Assembly (NCBI GenBank): GCA_009782655.1
Contig: WRIQ01000015.1
Location: 1 to 11,911, forward strand
DNA length: 11,911 nt
Source of the DNA: Prolixibacteraceae bacterium
Lineage (GTDB): Bacteria > Bacteroidota > Bacteroidia > Bacteroidales > Prolixibacteraceae
Direction of reading: 5' to 3'
The position numbers and the translations under genes were made by a program. Below, piece after piece: positions 1-6,178 of the stretch (its first letter is position 1; every line of letters starts with the position of its first letter). Below the pieces are notes generated by a model. It saw nothing but the letters and a program-made list of their open reading frames with translations. It was not told the DNA's origin and did not search any database.

Positions 1-31
1 GCTCCGCCGTTGAAAAAAAGATCCGCCGGGT

Positions 32-61
32 AGGGTTTTTTTTCAAATAAATCAAAACCCT
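32..61. terminator. possible hairpin terminator at the trxB 3' end
   Basis: An 8-bp perfect stem (AGGGTTTT / AAAACCCT) encloses a 14-nt A/T-rich loop and overlaps the trxB stop codon. Read on the plus strand it is followed by a U-rich stretch; read in the trxB direction there is no immediate U-tract, so it is a weak terminator for trxB. The rest of bases 1-59 shows only two copies of TCCGCCG and no gene I can recognise. Confidence 0.3.
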
Positions 62-1061
62 ATTTGTTTTTTTTGGGCGATAAATTTTTTCCCGCATGGA
101 TGGCAGCCATACACCCCGAGGCGCCAGCCGTAATCGCCTGACGATAAACCGGATCTTGAACATCGCCGCAGGCAAATACGCCGGCGATATTTGTTTTTGC
201 ACTTCCGGGAATGGTTTTTATATACCCTGTTTCGTCGCGCTGTATAAATGGCGCGAAAATTTCCGAATTGGGGTTATGCCCGATTGCCAGGAAAAATCCG
301 TCGATTTTGATGTCCACTTCCTGTTCGTCAGCTTCGCCCTTGTTTTTATATAAAATAGCGCCTTCTACGAGGCCGTTTTCGCCATATAAGCCTTTTGTCT
401 GGTGTTTCCACAAGACTTCTATATTTTCTGTTTTTGCCACGCGGGCAGCCATCACCTTTGAGGCGCGGAACTCATGGCGTCGCACAATTATATATACTTT
501 ACGCGCCAGCCCTGCTAGATAAACGGCTTCTTCGCAGGCTGTGTCGCCGCCTCCCACCACGGCTACATCTTTCCCACGGTAGAAAAAACCGTCGCACGTG
601 GCGCATGCCGAGACGCCGCCGCCAGCATATTTTTTTTCGTCGGGGAGGCCCAGATATTTTGCCGAAGCACCAGTGGCAATAATCACGGTTTCGGCTTCAA
701 TAATTTTCGTGTCGTCGATCCAAACCTTGTGCGTCTCGCCCGAAAAATCGACTTGTGTGGCAATACCCCAACGCACATCGGCGCCCAAACGGAGCGCCTG
801 CGCACGCATATCATCCATCAAAACAGGCCCTGTCACCCCTTCGGGATAGCCGGGGAAATTTTCGACTTCGGTGGTGATAGTGAGCTGCCCGCCCGGCTGC
901 AAACCTTCATATAAAACAGGTTTCAGGTTGGCACGGGAAGCATAAATGGCCGCCGTGAAACCCGCAGGGCCCGAACCGATTATCAAACAGTTTACTTTTT
1001 CAGTTTCAACAACTTCAGGTTGGACGCCCTGATTTTTATTCATTTTTAATGGCTCAAACAT
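60..1061 (-). CDS. trxB: thioredoxin-disulfide reductase
   Basis: This is a cytoplasmic FAD flavoenzyme that passes electrons from NADPH to oxidised thioredoxin. The 333-aa product carries the FAD-binding GSGPAG motif at residues 29-34, the redox-active CATC disulfide at 153-156 inside SACATCDG, the NADPH-site GGGDTA at 170-175, the VRRHEFRAS 2'-phosphate-binding segment at about 193-201, and the C-terminal FAD motif ACGDV at 297-301. Length is close to the usual 310-330 aa; the first 20 or so residues are an extension ahead of the Rossmann fold. Met7 (MNKNQ) is an alternative start. A -7 box (TACTTTTG, 1084-1091) lies about 23 bp upstream of Met1, which suggests a monocistronic transcript with a very short leader. 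It is divergent from tRNA-Pro. All catalytic residues are present, so the call is secure. Confidence 0.97.
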   Translation of the reverse strand: MFEPLKMNKNQGVQPEVVETEKVNCLIIGSGPAGFTAAIYASRANLKPVLYEGLQPGGQLTITTEVENFPGYPEGVTGPVLMDDMRAQALRLGADVRWGIATQVDFSGETHKVWIDDTKIIEAETVIIATGASAKYLGLPDEKKYAGGGVSACATCDGFFYRGKDVAVVGGGDTACEEAVYLAGLARKVYIIVRRHEFRASKVMAARVAKTENIEVLWKHQTKGLYGENGLVEGAILYKNKGEADEQEVDIKIDGFFLAIGHNPNSEIFAPFIQRDETGYIKTIPGSAKTNIAGVFACGDVQDPVYRQAITAGASGCMAAIHAGKNLSPKKNK

Positions 1062-1083
1062 TTTTTTAATTTTTTAGTGAATG

Positions 1084-1091
1084 CAAAAGTA
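1084..1091 (-). promoter_or_regulatory. -7 promoter element of trxB
   Basis: TACTTTTG on the minus strand matches the Bacteroidota -7 consensus TAnnTTTG exactly and predicts a transcript start about 15 bases before the trxB ATG. No good TTTG box is seen at the -33 distance. Just upstream (1093-1109) is a small dyad, AAATCC-N5-GGATTT, which could be an operator or chance. Confidence 0.5.
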
Positions 1092-1290
1092 TAAATCCTG
1101 AATGGATTTTCATCTTGCGCAATGTTAGATAAATTCGAATCGAGATAAAAAAGTTTAAAACAGAACGGGAAACGCCTTAATAACAGGGGAGGGGATAAAA
1201 AGCATGACGGTTGACCGCAACGATTCGCCGCAGTATAACGACCCCTTAAATTTAATAATGGCGGCATAAATATAAATTCGAGAGAAAAAT

Positions 1291-1321
1291 TTTGGCGAAA
1301 CAGATTCTAATACTACATTTG
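1291..1321 (+). promoter_or_regulatory. Bacteroidota-type promoter for tRNA-Pro
   Basis: TTTG at 1291-1294 and TACATTTG at 1314-1321 are separated by exactly 19 bp, a perfect match to the TTTG-N19-TAnnTTTG consensus of the Bacteroidota primary sigma factor. Transcription would begin just before the mature tRNA 5' end at 1334. The rest of the trxB-tRNA gap (1092-1290) holds no convincing gene. Confidence 0.75.
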
Positions 1322-1333
1322 CAATCGCAAAAT

Positions 1334-1408
<75 letters not shown>

Positions 1409-1418
1409 TATTGAAAAT

Positions 1419-1451
1419 AAAAGAGTTAGGCAAATCGCTTAGCTCTTTTTT
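1419..1451. terminator. bidirectional terminator between tRNA-Pro and queA
   Basis: A 13-bp stem with two G-U pairs (AAAAGAGTTAGGC / GCTTAGCTCTTTT) around a 5-nt loop, flanked by an A-tract on the left and a T-tract on the right. It can end both the plus-strand tRNA-Pro transcript and the minus-strand queA transcript, whose stop codon lies about 55 bp away. Confidence 0.8.
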
Positions 1452-1505
1452 ATTGGGGCTCCGCGAGGGAAAGCGGCAGGAGGTTTTGGCTCGCCAGCAA
1501 AACCC

Positions 1506-2729
1506 TTATCGTGTTTTCAGATAAATATTGCTGTCGCCATAACTGAGAAAACGAAAATCGTTTTTCAATGCATACTCGTATGCTTTTTTCCAGTCGTTGC
1601 CTATGAAAGCGCTTACCAGCAGTAGTAGCGTACTTTTGGGTTGATGAAAGTTGGTAATCATTCCGTCGATTATGCGGAACCTGTACCCCGGCGCGACGAT
1701 GATGGATGTTGAAAAAGATATCTGTTGTAATTTGTTGCTTTCGAGCCATCTTTCGATGTTTGCGAGTGAGCGGTTTTTTTCAATCTCGCTTTGCGGCTCA
1801 TAGGCTTCCCATTGCCCTACATGCAAAGTTTCCGATGCTGATAAGTTATTGATTTTCAACCCTAACCAATACAGGCTTTCTATAGAGCGCACCGATGTTG
1901 TTCCCACGGCAATCACCTTACATTGGCCTTTGAGCTGGCCGAGAAATTCTCGACTAACGACTACTGTTTCGGTGTGCATTTGATGGTCGGCCACATTTTC
2001 GGTTTTCACAGGTTGAAAAGTTCCGGCGCCCACGTGGAGCGTCAGTTCCGAAAAGGCGACCTTTTTCTTACGTAGTTTTTCAAAAATCTCTTCGGTAAAA
2101 TGCAAGCCGGCTGTGGGCGCCGCCACCGAACCGTTTATTTTTGCATAGACCGTTTGATAGCGGTCGTTGTCGCTGCTGTTGGCGTCGCGATTCAGGTAGG
2201 GCGGAATGGGAATTTGCCCGGCGGCTTCCACAACATCGGCAAAAGTGAATTCCCCGCCCCACGAGAAGCGAATCAGAAAAGCATTGTTGGTGCGTTCGAG
2301 CATTTGTGCTTTGCAAATCACGGTTTCGCCGTTTATGCAGGTTTGGAGTTGCAAATCGCCGCTTTTCCATTTTTTTGCATTCCCGACCAGACACTTCCAA
2401 ACCACGCTACCGCTTTTTTGGAAAGAGAGTTGGTAATCGGCGGGTTCGTGCGGTTCGAGGCAGAAAATCTCGATGTGTGCGCCCGTTTCGCGCCTGAAAA
2501 AGAGCCGCGCATGAATCACCCGCGTATTGTTGAATACGAGCAGGGAATTGTCAGGAATAAAATCGCCGATTTCGGAAAATCCCGATTCTTCCATTTCTCC
2601 GTCGCGCCAAACCAGCAGCTTGGAACTGTCGCGCTTATCGAGCGGATACAAAGCAATTTTTTCACAAGGCAAATCGTAATCGTAGTCGTTTATGCGGATT
2701 GCGGAAATATTTTTCACGGGCGGAAACAT
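1506..2729 (-). CDS. queA: S-adenosylmethionine:tRNA ribosyltransferase-isomerase
   Basis: QueA acts in the cytoplasm late in queuosine synthesis: it transfers and isomerises the ribosyl group of SAM onto preQ1 at position 34 of GUN-anticodon tRNAs, giving epoxyqueuosine. The 407-aa protein has the family signatures YPLDKRDSSKLLV (28-40), FNNTRVIHARL (66-76), the highly conserved NGSVAAPTAGLHFT (199-212), LHVGAGTFQPVK (231-242) with DHQMHTE (248-254), AVGTTSVRSIES (274-285), TNFHQPKSTL (359-368) and FLSYGDSNIYL (394-404). It is about 50 residues longer than E. coli QueA, with the extra sequence around 90-160, as is usual in Bacteroidota. It appears monocistronic and is divergent from the Smr gene; no preQ1 riboswitch is seen upstream. 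Confidence 0.95.
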   Translation of the reverse strand: MFPPVKNISAIRINDYDYDLPCEKIALYPLDKRDSSKLLVWRDGEMEESGFSEIGDFIPDNSLLVFNNTRVIHARLFFRRETGAHIEIFCLEPHEPADYQLSFQKSGSVVWKCLVGNAKKWKSGDLQLQTCINGETVICKAQMLERTNNAFLIRFSWGGEFTFADVVEAAGQIPIPPYLNRDANSSDNDRYQTVYAKINGSVAAPTAGLHFTEEIFEKLRKKKVAFSELTLHVGAGTFQPVKTENVADHQMHTETVVVSREFLGQLKGQCKVIAVGTTSVRSIESLYWLGLKINNLSASETLHVGQWEAYEPQSEIEKNRSLANIERWLESNKLQQISFSTSIIVAPGYRFRIIDGMITNFHQPKSTLLLLVSAFIGNDWKKAYEYALKNDFRFLSYGDSNIYLKTR

Positions 2730-2862
2730 TTAAAAATAATTTATCTGAGAATATTTTTATCATCAAATACAAACTTTTAATTTCATTTTTTGAAGTTGTG
2801 GGCATTGTCACGAGATTGTCGGCTACCACGCTCGCTGCATTGCACACAATATTTTCATTTCG

Positions 2863-2870
2863 CAAAAGTA
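2863..2870 (-). promoter_or_regulatory. candidate -7 element upstream of queA
   Basis: TACTTTTG on the minus strand matches TAnnTTTG and would give a leader of about 125 nt for queA. No -33 box at proper spacing is seen, so this is tentative. The queA-Smr gap (2730-3044) otherwise holds A/T-rich sequence and no convincing gene. Confidence 0.3.
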
Positions 2871-2983
2871 TTGAATCCTCTTTGTTTTGCGATCAATAAA
2901 TAATAATAACTGAAAAATTGAAGCGAAACATCACTATCCCATAATTTCCACATTATAAAACAAGGCAAAAAGAGTAAAAAAAT

Positions 2984-2996
2984 TTTCGTTACGAAA
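2984..2996. promoter_or_regulatory. inverted repeat upstream of the Smr-gene promoter
   Basis: TTTCG-TTA-CGAAA is a perfect 13-bp dyad, followed by a second partial dyad (CGAAACC-GAT-GGTTCG, 2992-3007). They sit about 23 bp upstream of the -7 box at 3019, where an operator could act. No regulator can be named, and chance is possible for arms this short. Confidence 0.2.
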
Positions 2997-3018
2997 CCGA
3001 TGGTTCGTCTTGCTGTCG

Positions 3019-3026
3019 TACCTTTG
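3019..3026 (+). promoter_or_regulatory. -7 promoter element of the DUF2027-Smr gene
   Basis: TACCTTTG matches the Bacteroidota -7 consensus exactly and lies 18 bp before the ATG at 3045. It falls inside the 15-codon N-terminal extension that a longest-ORF call would give, which supports the downstream start. The -33 region is poor. Confidence 0.5.
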
Positions 3027-3044
3027 CAAAAAAAATTACGAAGA

Positions 3045-4100
3045 ATGTTTAAAGTAGGCGATAAAGTAAAATTCCTCAATGCTGTCGGCGGCGGAACGGT
3101 GACAGGGTATGTAAGCCCCAAAGTGGTGAATGTGGAAGACGAACAGGGCTTCGAAGTTCCCTGTTTAGTCACCGAGCTGGTTAAAGACGAGCGAAATAAT
3201 ATTGAAACAGAAGAAGTTATAGTTGTTCACGGGAAGGTGGAGGTTGAAGAACAGCGTAAACCGAAAAAAGAGTCGCTGTCGTTGTTTGCTTCGTCGGCGG
3301 GCAACCCGTCATCGAAAAGTCCGGCATGGTTTCTGGCTTTTGTGCCGCGAGTACCTACATTGCCGCTTTCAGGCGAAATAAAAATCTGGTTGGTAAACGA
3401 CAGTCCCAATGTCTTGCTGTATCATTTTTCGCGTCTCATTGAGGGCGTTTATCATTCCGAAAAATCGAGCCGACTGGCGCCCTATTCGCGGCAGCCGCTC
3501 TGGGGTTTTTCGCACGAAGATTTGAGCCATTTTCCCGATTTCGGGATACAAATTCTTCCCTATCAATCCCAAACTGTGGAATTGGAAAATTCATTTTCGA
3601 AAACAATAAAAGTGAATCCTGTGAAATTTTACAAAGAATCGCTTTATCAGGGGAGCGCCTATTTCGAAACACGGGCAATGCTTATAGAGTTGAAGGATAA
3701 TGATTTGTCGCTTGAATTGGAAAAGCTGAAACAGCACGATTTCAGCGCGCAGGAGATCGAAGAAAACAGCGGCGACCGGAAAAGGCCGCGTATTAAGAAA
3801 ACGCTGCCTGCCGGACAACCCAGGGAGGTTGACCTGCATATTCATGAGTTGGTGGAATCGACGGCCGGCCTTGAGCCCAAAGATATTCTGGAGATTCAGA
3901 TGCAGCGATTCCGTGCAGAGATGGAAGCCGCCATCGTCGGACAGACGAAGCGCATTGTCTTCATTCACGGCGTGGGGCAGGGGACTTTGAAAAACGAGTT
4001 GCGCCGCGAACTTTCCAACGTCTACAAAAAATACGATTTTCAGGACGCCTCGTTCCACGAATATGGCTACGGCGCTACCGTGGTGATTCTGAGGAAATAG
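3045..4100 (+). CDS. DUF2027 domain protein with C-terminal Smr domain
   Basis: This is a 351-aa Bacteroidota protein with an N-terminal DUF2027 region and a C-terminal Smr domain, the nuclease or nucleic-acid-binding module also found at the MutS2 C terminus. The N terminus (MFKVGDKVKFLNAVGGGTV) looks like a small beta-barrel. A charged linker follows, then a beta-rich middle (about 90-230). The Smr motifs are VDLHIHEL at 262-269 (canonical LDLHG, here with Ile in place of Gly), IHGVGQG at 307-313 (canonical HGxGxG) and a C-terminal YGYGAT at 340-345. An upstream in-frame ATG at 3000 exists, but the promoter -7 box lies within that extension, so 3045 is preferred. No signal peptide is seen, so it is probably cytosolic. 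The exact role is unproven; structure-specific nuclease or RNA/DNA binding is the family-based guess. Confidence 0.88.
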   Translation: MFKVGDKVKFLNAVGGGTVTGYVSPKVVNVEDEQGFEVPCLVTELVKDERNNIETEEVIVVHGKVEVEEQRKPKKESLSLFASSAGNPSSKSPAWFLAFVPRVPTLPLSGEIKIWLVNDSPNVLLYHFSRLIEGVYHSEKSSRLAPYSRQPLWGFSHEDLSHFPDFGIQILPYQSQTVELENSFSKTIKVNPVKFYKESLYQGSAYFETRAMLIELKDNDLSLELEKLKQHDFSAQEIEENSGDRKRPRIKKTLPAGQPREVDLHIHELVESTAGLEPKDILEIQMQRFRAEMEAAIVGQTKRIVFIHGVGQGTLKNELRRELSNVYKKYDFQDASFHEYGYGATVVILRK

Positions 4101-4238
4101 TTACTTCTGGAGGAAAAAGTAGCCGCGTCCGTTCAGCGTGACAATTTCCATGGAGGTATCTTCGGCAAAACAGGTGCGCAGCTTGCGGATGTGGATGTCG
4201 TGGGTGGACAGATTATTCCAAATGATATAAAACAGCAT
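4101..4238 (-). pseudogene. remnant of an OmpR/PhoB-type response regulator (C-terminal end only)
   Basis: Minus-strand translation gives a 45-codon frame ending in TAA at 4103-4101. It contains THDIHIRKLR, then EIVTLNGRGYFFLQK. This is the recognition-helix and wing-hairpin pattern of an OmpR-family winged-helix DNA-binding domain (compare LDVHIxxLR and IxTVRGxGYxF). The receiver domain and the first half of the effector domain are missing. Upstream the frame runs through IIWNN and into the terminator at 4241-4283, meeting a TGA within it. The stop abuts the stop of the convergent Smr gene with no gap. It looks like a gene whose 5' part was deleted up to the tmRNA terminator. Translation from the ATG at 4238 is possible but no function is likely. 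Confidence 0.65.
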
Positions 4239-4240
4239 AG

Positions 4241-4283
4241 AAAAAGCCTGTAATCAAATAAAACATTCAATTACAGGCTTTTT
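4241..4283. terminator. strong bidirectional terminator (Smr gene / tmRNA)
   Basis: A perfect 14-bp stem (AAAAAGCCTGTAAT / ATTACAGGCTTTTT) encloses a 15-nt A/T-rich loop. With an A-tract on one side and a T-tract on the other, it can end the plus-strand Smr transcript and the minus-strand tmRNA transcript, whose mature 3' end is about 37 bases away. Confidence 0.85.
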
Positions 4284-4319
4284 AGCGTTCCTGTCAGATT
4301 CATTAAAAATCTGCGCTTG

Positions 4320-4710
4320 TGGAGCTGGCGGGAGTCGAACCCGCGTCCAAACGAGGAAGTTGCAAGCTTTCTACATGTTTATCTCCGTTTTAATTTTCGT
4401 GAGCAAGCAAGACCGGAGCTACCAACTTACACCTTATCCTCTGAATCTCATCCGGCACGCGAGGCCGTACCGAACTATCCTTCAATTGCTGCGCCACTGA
4501 ACCCGGATGGTTGAAGGCGTGACCTCCGGAGTGACGTCCCGTTCCCATACCTTGTACGGGAATAAGCTTAATCTACTAAACTTCGATTAGGCTGCGAGAG
4601 CGTAATTATTTTCGCCAGTTATAATTTGAACGCCGTGGATAACGGGCCTGCGATCAACACCCGACATGCTTACATACCTCTTCTGCCCGCTGTCAAAACC
4701 GGTCAGCCCC
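4320..4710 (-). ncRNA. ssrA: transfer-messenger RNA (tmRNA)
   Basis: tmRNA rescues stalled ribosomes by acting first as an alanyl-tRNA and then as a short mRNA that adds a degradation tag. The 5' end on the minus strand begins GGGGCTGACCGG-TTTTGACAG, the conserved tmRNA start. The 3' end has the T-arm CGCGGGTTCGACTCCCGC and the acceptor strand CAGCTCC, which pairs with GGGGCTG with one G-U pair. The discriminator A is at 4320 and CCA is not encoded. The tag frame lies at 4587-4616. It is the standard one-piece form of about 390 nt; I see no sign of circular permutation. A promoter is proposed at 4798-4829, implying an 80-nt leader trimmed by RNase P, and a strong terminator follows. Confidence 0.96.
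4587..4616 (-). other. tmRNA proteolysis-tag reading frame (GENNYALAA)
   Basis: Within ssrA the minus strand reads GGC GAA AAT AAT TAC GCT CTC GCA GCC TAA, giving GENNYALAA and a stop. The resume codon is GGC (Gly). The terminal ALAA is the usual ClpXP/ClpAP degron, and GENNYALAA is the form expected for Bacteroidota. Confidence 0.93.
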
Positions 4711-4797
4711 GAGATATAAACTCAAATTAGAAACATCAAATTTTAACCGAAAAATTCACACTTTGCGATAACAATCTGCCTGTTCGAAAATGATGCG

Positions 4798-4829
4798 CAA
4801 AGGTAACGATTACGCACGTATTTTGCAAG
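4798..4829 (-). promoter_or_regulatory. promoter of ssrA
   Basis: On the minus strand CTTG (4829-4826) is followed after 20 bp by TACCTTTG (4805-4798), a good fit to the Bacteroidota consensus. The start would be near 4791, about 80 nt before the mature tmRNA 5' end. The remainder of the ssrA-DUF1573 gap (4830-5090) is non-coding apart from a weak hairpin at about 4829-4854 (GTTGGA / TCCAAC). Confidence 0.55.
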
Positions 4830-5090
4830 TTGGATGGAAACTTGTTTTTCCAACCCGATTTGCATATCCTGCAAAAGTTAAAATCGTGTTAATGCTTTCC
4901 CGAAACCTTATCGGTTTATATTCAGTTTAAAAACGAATAACTGTTTCCTGTTGCTGCCGGCGGGCAAATGTAAGCCGCAGGTTTTTTGTCAGAAAAAAAG
5001 CAGCGATTTAATTTTCGGCTGACATGTTCCGCGCTTCGTAATTTATTTGCACACATAATGTTAATTTACTGTTAATGACAATTTGTATGT

Positions 5091-5120
5091 ATTGCGGGAT
5101 TCTTTTTGCGTTTAATTTTG
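5091..5120 (+). promoter_or_regulatory. promoter of the DUF1573 gene
   Basis: ATTG at 5091-5094 (a one-mismatch -33 box) and TAATTTTG at 5113-5120 (perfect -7 box) are 18 bp apart. This predicts a start near 5127 and a leader of about 16 nt. The leader contains ATG-AAA-TTA-TGA (5135-5146), whose stop overlaps the gene's start codon. Confidence 0.55.
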
Positions 5121-5142
5121 CATCAACTAAAAACATGAAATT

Positions 5143-5583
5143 ATGAAAGCATTAATTTTTACTTTAATGGTAGTGTTTACCACATCTTTTGTTCCCAAAC
5201 TTGATGCTCAGGAACAGAAAAAGCCAAATGACAAAGAAATCATTATCGAGGTGCCCGATACTATCAGGTTGGGTGCAGTCAAAGTGAGTAAGGTTACCGA
5301 TGATTTAGGGAAAATCGAATTTAAAATTAAGAATAGCGGTAAGGAAGCTCTGATTGTGGAAAAAGTACAGGGATGTTGCGGAACAAAAATTACGGAATCT
5401 CCCACCGAGCCAATTCGTCCGGGAAAAACCTTTACGGTTAAGGCCGAGTTTACTGTAATGCCGCGGGTTTCGAAGATAGGCAGGGTGATAAGCATTACCT
5501 CAAATGCAACCAACAATCCCAAAGCGATAATTCAGGTGGTGGGTGAAATTATTCCTGACGACCCCGATCTTAGCGCCCAATAG
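5143..5583 (+). CDS. secreted DUF1573 family protein
   Basis: The 146-aa precursor has a clear signal peptide (positive Lys2, a hydrophobic stretch 4-17, small residues before a likely cut after DAQ near 23), so the protein is exported to the periplasm or beyond. Residues about 35-138 fit DUF1573, a single immunoglobulin-like beta-sandwich: IEFKIKNSGKEALIVEKV (58-75), EPIRPGKTFTVKAEF (89-103) and ISITSNAT (116-123). Family members usually carry SCGCT after the second strand; here the segment reads GCCGTK with adjacent Cys78 and Cys79, a variant worth noting. DUF1573 proteins are abundant in Bacteroidota and have no settled biochemical role. The gene is monocistronic, between tmRNA and tRNA-Gly, and ends at the shared palindromic terminator. 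I cannot assign a substrate or partner. Confidence 0.85.
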   Translation: MKALIFTLMVVFTTSFVPKLDAQEQKKPNDKEIIIEVPDTIRLGAVKVSKVTDDLGKIEFKIKNSGKEALIVEKVQGCCGTKITESPTEPIRPGKTFTVKAEFTVMPRVSKIGRVISITSNATNNPKAIIQVVGEIIPDDPDLSAQ

Positions 5584-5713
5584 ATTTGTGTTAAGTGTTT
5601 GTTATGCGAATAATTGTATTTTTATGATTATCCGCAATGTTATTGCCAAACCGCAAGGCTTGAACAGTTAATAACCATAAGCGAACCGTTTTACTACCGA
5701 TGTTCGGGTTTAA

Positions 5714-5779
5714 CGTTTCCCGCTCAAAAACAGAGAGCTGCGATATTCATCGCAGCTCTCTGTTTTTGAGCGGGAAACG
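5714..5779. repeat. 31-bp perfect inverted repeat: bidirectional terminator fused to the tRNA-Gly 3' end
   Basis: Arms at 5714-5744 and 5749-5779 are perfectly complementary over 31 bp with a 4-nt loop (ATTC). The inner part (CAGAGAGCTGCGAT plus flanking A- and T-tracts) is a classic bidirectional terminator serving DUF1573 on plus and tRNA-Gly on minus. The outer 11 bp (CGTTTCCCGCT) repeat, inverted, the last bases of the tRNA-Gly gene, so the right arm includes the acceptor strand and part of the T-arm. This outer pairing is not needed for termination. Confidence 0.9.
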
Positions 5780-5840
5780 GGGGTCGAACCCGCGACTTTC
5801 AGCTTGGGAAGCTGACGCTCTACCACTGAGCTACTCCCGC
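5769..5840 (-). tRNA. tRNA-Gly (anticodon CCC)
   Basis: On the minus strand the cloverleaf is complete: acceptor GCGGGAG / TTCCCGC, D-arm GCTC...GAGC, anticodon stem TCAGC / GCTGA with loop TTCCCAA (anticodon CCC, reading GGG), and T-arm GCGGG-TTCGACC-CCCGT. The discriminator is T(U) at 5769, as usual for bacterial tRNA-Gly; CCA is not encoded. The terminator hairpin begins at the 3' end and overlaps its last 11 bases. Confidence 0.95.
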
Positions 5841-5864
5841 ATTTTATCTGCTCCCTGCACGTTG

Positions 5865-5872
5865 CAAATGTA
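5865..5872 (-). promoter_or_regulatory. -7 promoter element of tRNA-Gly
   Basis: TACATTTG on the minus strand matches TAnnTTTG exactly and is identical to the -7 box of tRNA-Pro. It predicts a start about 18 bases before the mature tRNA. No strong -33 box is visible. Confidence 0.5.
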
Positions 5873-5980
5873 TAAAGAAAAAGGAATTGTCGCATCGCAT
5901 AGCCGAAAAATATGCAACATTCTACTGTTAGTTCAATTTTAAGAATTCGAAATTATTTGCATTCTGATGCCGCAATAAAA

Positions 5981-6011
5981 TTCGTTCAGACCCTAAACAT
6001 ATGTATATTCG
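5981..6011 (+). promoter_or_regulatory. candidate promoter of the TPP-riboswitch transcript
   Basis: TTCG (5981-5984) and TATATTCG (6004-6011) are 19 bp apart. Each differs from consensus at one base. The predicted start, about 6018, lies just before the riboswitch P1 stem, which is the right place for a leader promoter. Confidence 0.4.
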
Positions 6012-6026
6012 CCCCGATATTACAAT

Positions 6027-6120
6027 TTTATGGGGTGCCTTTTTCCGCTATGCGGAAATTAAACGCGGGCTGAGATCATACCCTTTGAACCTGTGCGGGT
6101 AATGCCGCGAAGGGAATAAG
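6027..6120 (+). promoter_or_regulatory. TPP riboswitch (THI-box)
   Basis: The thiamine-pyrophosphate aptamer core is present: GGGGTGCC (6032-6039), a P3 hairpin TTTCCGC-TAT-GCGGAAA (6042-6058), GCTGAGAT (6069-6076) with CATACCC closing P2, GAACCTG (6087-6093), and GGGTAATGCCGCGAAGGGAA (6097-6116). A short P1 forms from TTAT and ATAA. It lies 58 nt upstream of the TonB-receptor ATG. No U-tracted hairpin follows, so control is probably at translation initiation. It implies the receptor is repressed when cellular TPP is high. Confidence 0.95.
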
Positions 6121-6178
6121 TAACAATCTTCCGTATTTTCAGGCTCTCAAAATCAAATTATTTAAAAGTTAATTTGCT

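Noticed and set aside
1..59. Possible end of a gene at the left edge
   Set aside because: Too short to translate meaningfully; only two TCCGCCG repeats and A/T runs are visible.
2100..2780. 226-codon plus-strand open frame
   Set aside because: It lies antisense to queA, which carries all its family motifs; the translated product shows no recognisable domain and is a shadow frame.
3000..3044. 15-codon N-terminal extension of the Smr protein
   Set aside because: The -7 promoter box TACCTTTG lies within it, and the family typically begins at MFKVGDKV.
4317..4514. 65-codon plus-strand frame over tmRNA
   Set aside because: It is the antisense of the tmRNA 3' half; peptides of the type GESNPRPN are a common false call on tRNA-like sequences.
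5714..5779. Inverted repeat as a mobile-element end or attachment site at the tRNA 3' end
   Set aside because: tRNA 3' ends are common integration sites, but there is no integrase gene and no direct repeat of the tRNA end; the copy is inverted and contiguous with a terminator.
5700..5942. Short frames on both strands across the tRNA-Gly region
   Set aside because: They translate the tRNA gene and the palindrome; the similarity of the two peptides comes from the inverted repeat, not from coding.
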